Translations under genes and position numbers: made by a program | From: EX4572-165 sp964581795 | GTDB lineage: Archaea > Thermoplasmatota > E2 > DHVEG-1 | Direction: 5' to 3' | NCBI GenBank assembly: GCA_964581795.1 | Contig: CAZOPW010000073.1 | Span: forward strand, 1 to 7,568 | DNA length: 7,568 nt | Notes under the pieces: model-generated | What the model saw: only the letters and a program-made list of their open reading frames with translations | What the model was told of the DNA's origin: nothing | The model's database searches: none | Shown here: in pieces, positions 5,563 to 7,568 of the stretch | How positions within the stretch are numbered: the stretch's first letter is position 1 | Layout: each line of letters opens with the position of its first letter

Positions 5563-5582
5563 AGAGATGGTTGTATTCGTTT

Positions 5583-5602
5583 GATTTGCACAGATTTGCA
5601 CA
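5583..5602. repeat. Perfect tandem repeat of GATTTGCACA
   Basis: Two exact 10-bp copies abut at 5583-5592 and 5593-5602, one helical turn apart. They end six bases before the TATA box of the rightward RHH gene, where the archaeal BRE or an activator site would be. Confidence 0.65.
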
Positions 5603-5605
5603 CCA

Positions 5606-5618
5606 ATATTTATAAGTT
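5606..5618 (+). promoter_or_regulatory. TATA box of the small RHH gene (leaderless promoter)
   Basis: ATATTTATAAGTT contains a canonical TATA box centred about 27 bases before ATG 5640. Transcription should therefore begin at or next to the start codon. The same 13 bases occur at 5508-5520, where the leftward promoter lies. Confidence 0.7.
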
Positions 5619-5635
5619 CACTAATTATAACTTAT
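5612..5635. promoter_or_regulatory. Inverted repeat between TATA box and start codon, possible operator
   Basis: ATAAGTT (5612-5618) and AACTTAT (5629-5635) are exact reverse complements with a 10-bp spacer. They cover the TATA box edge and the predicted start site. The same half-site (ACTTAT/ATAAGT) makes up the palindrome at 5504-5519, so one regulator could control both directions. Confidence 0.5.
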
Positions 5636-5639
5636 TAAC

Positions 5640-5816
5640 ATGGGTCGACCATCCAAGAAGGAATCAAAAAAGAAAGTGAAAACAGGTGTGACCATCGAAC
5701 CTGAACTTTACCGTTGGGTTTCTCAAAAGATTGATGAAAGAGTGTTCAGTAATGTTACCCACGCAGTGAATTGGGGCTTGTCTCTATTGAAAGAAAAATT
5801 TGAGAATGAAAAATAA
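5640..5816 (+). CDS. Small ribbon-helix-helix (CopG-like) regulator
   Basis: This is a 58-residue protein. The N-terminal arm is very basic (GRPSKKESKKKVK), followed by strand TGVTIEP and helices ELYRWVSQKIDE and NVTHAVNWGLSLLKEKF, separated by the FSN turn typical of RHH repressors. These proteins dimerise so that paired strands read the major groove. The gene seems leaderless: no Shine-Dalgarno site is present and a TATA box sits about 27 bases ahead. It diverges from the exonuclease-recombinase operon across a 190-bp region containing four ACTTAT/ATAAGT half-sites. I infer that it represses itself and the operon. It has no winged-helix domain, unlike the other two RHH proteins here. It is short but complete for the family, and I am fairly sure it is real. 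Confidence 0.85.
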   Translation: MGRPSKKESKKKVKTGVTIEPELYRWVSQKIDERVFSNVTHAVNWGLSLLKEKFENEK

Positions 5817-5878
5817 AATTTCATTTACAAATTAAGATACCTCATATTTTTTAGAAAAACTAAAGAGTTAGATTATAG

Positions 5879-6025
5879 ATGTCATTGTTACAAATAGGAC
5901 AATGGGGGGACTACTTCAGTACAGTGGTGATTCTATTGCGAATGTATCAGAACTTTGTAACTTCATTTGGAGCGTGGCAGATTTTCTTTGAGGAGATTAT
6001 TAGCAATCAGATTATGGAAAAGTGA
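5879..6025 (+). CDS. Possible 48-residue small hydrophobic protein
   Basis: An ATG at 5879 opens 48 codons ending at TGA 6023-6025. The product has a hydrophobic and aromatic middle (YFSTVVILL, FVTSFGAWQIFF) and an acidic end (EEIISNQIMEK), and could be a single membrane segment or an amphipathic peptide. It lies just after the small RHH gene on the same strand and overlaps the end of the opposite nuclease-like gene by 14 bases. No Shine-Dalgarno site is visible, and the A/T block near 5847-5858 would have to serve a leaderless transcript. An open frame of this length can arise by chance, so it remains a candidate only. Confidence 0.3.
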   Translation: MSLLQIGQWGDYFSTVVILLRMYQNFVTSFGAWQIFFEEIISNQIMEK

Positions 6026-6437
6026 TTTTACCATTCACGGTTCTTAGTAGGTTGGATTGTGTTACGGAACCAACGAAAGAAAAGGTATTATCTAATTTAA
6101 AGTTGAAAAGATGGAAATCAAAAATATCAATACAATTTTGACAGTTTCTGATGAAAAAAAACAGGTCAAATCTTTCTGATTTTTCTCTATGCATATATTC
6201 AATAAAATATCTAGCTAGTTCTACTTGAAAATCTGAATTAGTAATTGACAAATCTGTATATTTTGCTTCTACCCAAATCTCTGTTGTTCCCTCTCTTAGA
6301 GGACACTTAAAGATTTGATCGGGTAACATTGATCTATCTGAAGAATCAGCCACAAGGAAATAACCATCAGCTTTCATGTATTTTGTGATTTTTTGATTTA
6401 TAATTCTCTGAATTGTATCCAGATACTTCCTTTCCAA
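6012..6437 (-). CDS. Orphan PD-(D/E)XK nuclease-like protein, apparent TTG start
   Basis: The frame runs for 141 residues from TTG 6437. The in-frame codon just before it is TGA, so no earlier start exists. An ATG at 6441-6439 is in another frame that stops after 24 codons. The next in-frame ATG (6377, residue 21) would remove the first helix. Visible features are an N-terminal helix (YLDTIQRIINQKITKYM), PD at 39-40, then EIWVEAK (E57, K59), a helix with Q71 and E73 (FQVELARYFIEYM), and a strand FDLFFFI. This order fits the restriction-endonuclease-like fold: acidic residue, (D/E)xK, then a helix carrying a polar residue. No methyltransferase or other partner lies nearby, so it could be an element-encoded repair or recombination nuclease, a Holliday-junction-type enzyme or a solitary endonuclease. 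The fold call rests on motifs only. The odd start hints at a rare start codon, a frameshift, or a sequencing error. Confidence 0.65.
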   Translation of the reverse strand: MERKYLDTIQRIINQKITKYMKADGYFLVADSSDRSMLPDQIFKCPLREGTTEIWVEAKYTDLSITNSDFQVELARYFIEYMHREKSERFDLFFFIRNCQNCIDIFDFHLFNFKLDNTFSFVGSVTQSNLLRTVNGKITFP

Positions 6438-6543
6438 TCATTAAGTTAAAAATAGGTATAATTGTGAATAATATTAATTTAATATATATGTTAGGAAAGA
6501 AAAGGAGAAGTAAGATATTTTTTAGCTATACCTATAGGTTCTA

Positions 6544-6564
6544 AACGATAACTCATATATCGTT
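6544..6564. repeat. 7-bp inverted repeat AACGATA/TATCGTT
   Basis: Exact arms at 6544-6550 and 6558-6564 are separated by seven bases. The function is unknown. Confidence 0.45.
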
Positions 6565-6688
6565 GGCAAATCTCTCCACAAACCAACACCATCAAATCCA
6601 GTCAAACAAAACATTAGAGTTTTCCGCCAAGGCGAAAACAGGTATTCTTACTATTAACTTCATGCTCACATCCCGACGGCAGCTTTAT

Positions 6689-6698
6689 TTTATAAATA
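6689..6698 (+). promoter_or_regulatory. TATA-like element upstream of the FG-GAP gene
   Basis: TTTATAAAT-type sequence follows a GC-rich patch. If used rightward it would start RNA near 6720 and give the FG-GAP gene a leader of about 210 bases. It could instead drive a small RNA. An A/T block around 6893-6905 is a closer but weaker alternative. Confidence 0.35.
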
Positions 6699-6802
6699 TG
6701 TAATTAAATTTTTCCTATCAACAGAATTTATTTGACTCATATTGAATAGCATTAAGATTTTTATAATAATCGATAATTTTAAAAAAATAAAAAGAAAACA
6801 TT

Positions 6803-6820
6803 TTTTTTACTAGTAAAAAA
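6803..6820. repeat. 18-bp perfect palindrome (T6-ACTAGT-A6)
   Basis: Six T, ACTAGT and six A form an exact palindrome. As RNA it could be a weak hairpin. As DNA it is a symmetric protein-binding site or a terminator-like T tract for leftward or rightward transcription. Confidence 0.55.
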
Positions 6821-6823
6821 TAT

Positions 6824-6854
6824 CTGGAGAAACTCAATTCAAGACCCTCTCCAG
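6824..6854 (+). repeat. Stem-loop CTGGAGA/TCTCCAG in the probable leader of the FG-GAP gene
   Basis: Exact 7-base arms at 6824-6830 and 6848-6854 enclose 17 bases. The stem lies 79 bases before the start codon, directly after the 18-bp palindrome. It may be a leader RNA structure. Confidence 0.4.
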
Positions 6855-6919
6855 CAGAAAATAAAATTAGCAAAAATTTAATTAGGATGAATCATATTAA
6901 AATAAGTATGTAATTAATG

Positions 6920-6924
6920 GGAGG
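6920..6924 (+). promoter_or_regulatory. Shine-Dalgarno site of the FG-GAP gene
   Basis: GGAGG stands nine bases before ATG 6934 and fixes the start in a frame followed directly by a signal peptide. Confidence 0.75.
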
Positions 6925-6933
6925 TTTTCCTAT

Positions 6934-7568
6934 ATGCATAAAAAAATCGTTATTATTCTTGTTTTCATCTTGTTTTTTTCGACAAGTGTTCCATTTACAC
7001 CCGGATTTCAACCGTCTCAAAGAATCAATGATTCAACTGAGATCCCGTATCAGGAGGGTTGGCCGCAGGAAACAAAGGGAAAAATTAATTCTGCACCAGT
7101 AACTGCTGATTTGGATGATGATGGGAAAATGGAGATTATTGTTGGATCAGGAATAGTTGAGGACTCACATTTCAACATGTATGTGTTTCACCATGATGGA
7201 ACGCTTATGGATGGATGGCCTATTCAAATAAATACTCGAGTGTATGGTTCCCCTGCTGTAGGAGATATTGATAATGACGGGGATTTAGAGATCATTATAG
7301 GAGATATTACTACAATATACGCCTGGCATCACGATGGCACACCTGTTGATGGATGGCCGAAAACTGTTGGAAATTGTAAATCTTCACCGACCCTATATGA
7401 TTTGGATGATGATAATGATTTAGAGATAATAATATCCTGTGGTGAATATATTGATTCGAAAACTTGTGCAGTAGTGCACATCTGGCATCATGATGGATCA
7501 TATGTTGATGGTTGGCCGCAGATACTCACAGAGTACAGCTATTCGATTATTGAGTATAGTAGTGCTGC
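6934..7568 (+). CDS. Secreted FG-GAP/VCBS repeat protein, 3' end outside window
   Basis: ATG 6934 opens a frame that runs off the end after 211 codons. Residues 1-20 are a signal peptide: HKK, then IVIILVFILFF, then STSVP. Beta-propeller-type repeats follow with calcium-binding loops of the form DxDxDGxxE: DLDDDGKME (59-67), DIDNDGDLE (111-119) and DLDDDNDLE (156-164, where N replaces the usual G). Between them a second motif recurs, HHDG..(M/V)DGWP at about 86-96, 132-142 and 185-195. Such FG-GAP/VCBS proteins are exported and usually act in adhesion or carry larger extracellular enzymes; the missing C-terminus would decide. GGAGG nine bases upstream supports the start. It probably belongs to the host chromosome and marks DNA to the right of the mobile block, as the PKD protein does on the left. 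Confidence 0.9.
   Translation, partial: MHKKIVIILVFILFFSTSVPFTPGFQPSQRINDSTEIPYQEGWPQETKGKINSAPVTADLDDDGKMEIIVGSGIVEDSHFNMYVFHHDGTLMDGWPIQINTRVYGSPAVGDIDNDGDLEIIIGDITTIYAWHHDGTPVDGWPKTVGNCKSSPTLYDLDDDNDLEIIISCGEYIDSKTCAVVHIWHHDGSYVDGWPQILTEYSYSIIEYSSA

Larger units (their letters stand above)
1510..6441. mobile_element. Probable integrated genetic element beside tRNA-Arg (limits uncertain)
   Basis: Between two host-like surface-protein genes lie two tyrosine recombinase genes, three RHH regulators, an exonuclease and a PD-(D/E)XK nuclease-like gene, all AT-rich. The left edge abuts the 3' end of tRNA-Arg, with short repeats of that end just inside. No replication, structural or conjugation gene is present. 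The right edge was set at the last candidate element gene only because no duplicated tRNA end could be found. It may reach into 6442-6933, and the stretch may be two elements rather than one. Confidence 0.6.
6438..6933. other. Noncoding stretch with several inverted repeats; no convincing gene
   Basis: These 496 bases hold no convincing CDS. From left to right: an inverted repeat AACGATA (6544-6550)/TATCGTT (6558-6564); a less AT-rich patch from about 6565 to 6682 containing CGCC/GGCG (6625-6634), and overlapping it a short minus-strand open frame (6647-6522) that may be a gene remnant; a strong TATA-like element at 6689-6698; an 18-bp perfect palindrome at 6803-6820; and a 7-bp stem at 6824-6854. 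The right end of the mobile element is expected here, but no copy of the tRNA 3' end was found. Confidence 0.6.

Noticed and set aside
5450..5639. CRISPR-like or iteron array in the control region
   Set aside because: Only one 10-bp tandem pair and unrelated palindromes are present, with no regular repeat-spacer structure.
1510..6933. Transposon with terminal inverted repeats
   Set aside because: No transposase is present and no matching inverted ends were seen. The tyrosine recombinases and the tRNA position fit site-specific integration better.
6917..7102. 61-residue frame at the start of the FG-GAP gene
   Set aside because: It is in another frame from the signal peptide and calcium-loop repeats, which begin at ATG 6934.
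7310..7501. Minus-strand frame in the FG-GAP gene
   Set aside because: It is the reverse of the HHDG/DGWP repeats, explaining its histidine-rich look.

Overview
The window looks archaeal, most likely from an uncultivated, AT-rich euryarchaeote. A Thermoplasmatota-like lineage is my low-confidence guess. Supporting signs are TATA-box promoters without bacterial -35/-10 pairs, Shine-Dalgarno sites of the GGAGG/GGTGAT type, one apparently leaderless gene, a tRNA gene without encoded CCA, ribbon-helix-helix (RHH) regulators, a haloarchaeal-type integrase, and flanking PKD and FG-GAP surface proteins.

Layout. (1) 1-1251: the 3' part of a large secreted protein with PKD and Ig-like repeats, followed by a hairpin/T-tract terminator. 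(2) 1436-1509: tRNA-Arg(GCG), with its last 8 bases repeated twice more just downstream at 20-21 bp spacing. (3) 1799-3016: a rightward two-gene module, an RHH + winged-helix regulator followed by a tyrosine recombinase that lacks the usual N-terminal arm-binding domain. (4) 5449-3039: a leftward four-gene operon with overlapping genes. It encodes a PolB/DnaQ-like 3'-5' exonuclease, a protein that looks like a degenerate exonuclease-fold relative, a second RHH + winged-helix regulator, and a full-length XerA-like tyrosine recombinase. The two recombinase genes end tail to tail 22 bp apart. (5) 5450-5639: a divergent control region rich in palindromes and direct repeats. (6) 5640-5816: a small leaderless RHH gene, followed by a possible 48-residue ORF. 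(7) 6437-6012: an orphan PD-(D/E)XK nuclease-like gene that seems to start with TTG. (8) 6438-6933: noncoding DNA with several inverted repeats. (9) 6934 to the end: the start of a secreted FG-GAP/VCBS repeat protein.

Interpretation (inference). Host surface-protein genes flank a small integrated element, or two nested or successive ones, of about 5 kb beside tRNA-Arg. The element carries only recombination, nuclease and regulatory genes, with no replication, capsid or transfer genes. The most unusual feature is the mirror arrangement of two unrelated-looking modules with the same logic, an RHH-wHTH regulator upstream of a tyrosine recombinase. In one of them the recombinase is also translationally coupled to an exonuclease pair. 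No intact copy of the tRNA 3' end marks the far boundary, so the element limits are uncertain.
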